From an uncultured Muribaculaceae bacterium (GTDB lineage: Bacteria > Bacteroidota > Bacteroidia > Bacteroidales > Muribaculaceae), in assembly GCA_947173755.1 (NCBI GenBank), contig CAMWGM010000020.1, forward strand, positions 1-13,660: DNA of 13,660 nucleotides. The letters are read 5' to 3'. Positions 13,409 through 13,660 of the stretch are shown here, piece by piece; position 1 is the first letter of the stretch, and the number at the start of each line of letters is the position of its first letter. A program made the position numbers and the translations under genes. The notes under the pieces are model-generated. The model was not told the origin of the DNA. It saw only the letters and a list, made by a program, of their open reading frames with translations, and did no database searches.

Positions 13409-13660
13409 ATGGATCACAAAGCAGGTTTCGTCAATATAGTCGGCAATCCTAATGTCGGTAAGTCAACGCTCATGAACGACCTCGTCGGCGAGCGTATCAG
13501 CATCATTACCTCCAAAGCCCAGACCACGCGCCACCGTATCATGGGCATCGTAAATACCCCTGAATATCAGATAGTCTTCTCTGATACCCCGGGAGTCCTT
13601 TCTCCAAAATACAAACTCCAGGAATCGATGCTCTCCTTCAGCGAAGGTGCGCTTAAGGAT
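13409..13660 (+). CDS. era: GTPase Era, N-terminal part (cut by window end)
   Basis: Era is an essential GTPase that binds 16S rRNA and helps 30S subunit maturation. The first 84 codons are open to the end of the window. They show the G1 loop GNPNVGKST (12-20), the Era-type switch region ITSKAQTTRHRIMGI (33-47) with the G2 Thr, and the G3 motif DTPG (59-62). The KAQTTRHRI string is what separates Era from Der/EngA and other GTPases. The KH domain should lie beyond the window. The start ATG is in an A/T-rich stretch typical of this genome. It lies 70 bases after a strong terminator; I see no TAnnTTTG match there, so its promoter is unidentified. Confidence 0.95.
   Translation, partial: MDHKAGFVNIVGNPNVGKSTLMNDLVGERISIITSKAQTTRHRIMGIVNTPEYQIVFSDTPGVLSPKYKLQESMLSFSEGALKD

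Noticed and set aside
1..13660. Mobile elements, CRISPR arrays, toxin-antitoxin or defence genes
   Set aside because: I saw no transposase, integrase, regularly spaced repeats, or small paired genes of that kind anywhere in the window.

Overview
The window looks like a chromosome segment of a Bacteroidota bacterium of the order Bacteroidales. Muribaculaceae is my best guess at family, but that is an inference. The reasons are a SusC/SusD outer-membrane pair, lipoproteins with acidic residues after the lipobox Cys, A-rich start regions without Shine-Dalgarno sequences, three close matches to the Bacteroidales vegetative promoter (TTTG, about 20 bases, TAnnTTTG), and the gene order DUF177-rpmF-fabH-era. 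All recognised genes lie on the + strand. I see no tRNA or rRNA, insertion sequence, CRISPR array or phage gene.

Left part (1-6038): a G-poor leader, then an apparent operon of susC-like (278-3601), susD-like (3628-5499) and a 147-residue calycin-like lipoprotein (5532-5975), closed by a very strong intrinsic terminator (6002-6038). This is a minimal TonB-dependent uptake locus with no glycoside hydrolase, protease or regulator beside it. Its substrate cannot be read from the sequence.

Middle (6047-7159): one secreted protein of unknown function in its own transcription unit, with a consensus promoter, a 310-residue protein whose codons look like those of a highly expressed gene, and a terminator. 

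Next (7239-11110): a promoter drives prs (PRPP synthetase). Four bases later comes a DPP5-like S9 peptidase lipoprotein, and then upp (uracil phosphoribosyltransferase). prs makes the PRPP that upp consumes.

Right part (11173-13660): a promoter drives a DUF177 (YceD-like) gene with a GTG start, then rpmF (ribosomal protein L32). An elaborate inverted repeat and a possible 38-codon leader ORF follow, then fabH (fatty-acid initiation), a terminator, and the first 84 codons of era (ribosome-assembly GTPase), cut by the window end. This couples ribosome assembly with fatty-acid initiation. plsX, which sits between rpmF and fabH in Escherichia coli, is absent here.

Most of the window is ordinary Bacteroidales biology. 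The places worth a second look are the rpmF-fabH spacer, the change of codon use inside susC, the two uncharacterised secreted proteins (5532-5975 and 6150-7082), and the peptidase between two PRPP genes.
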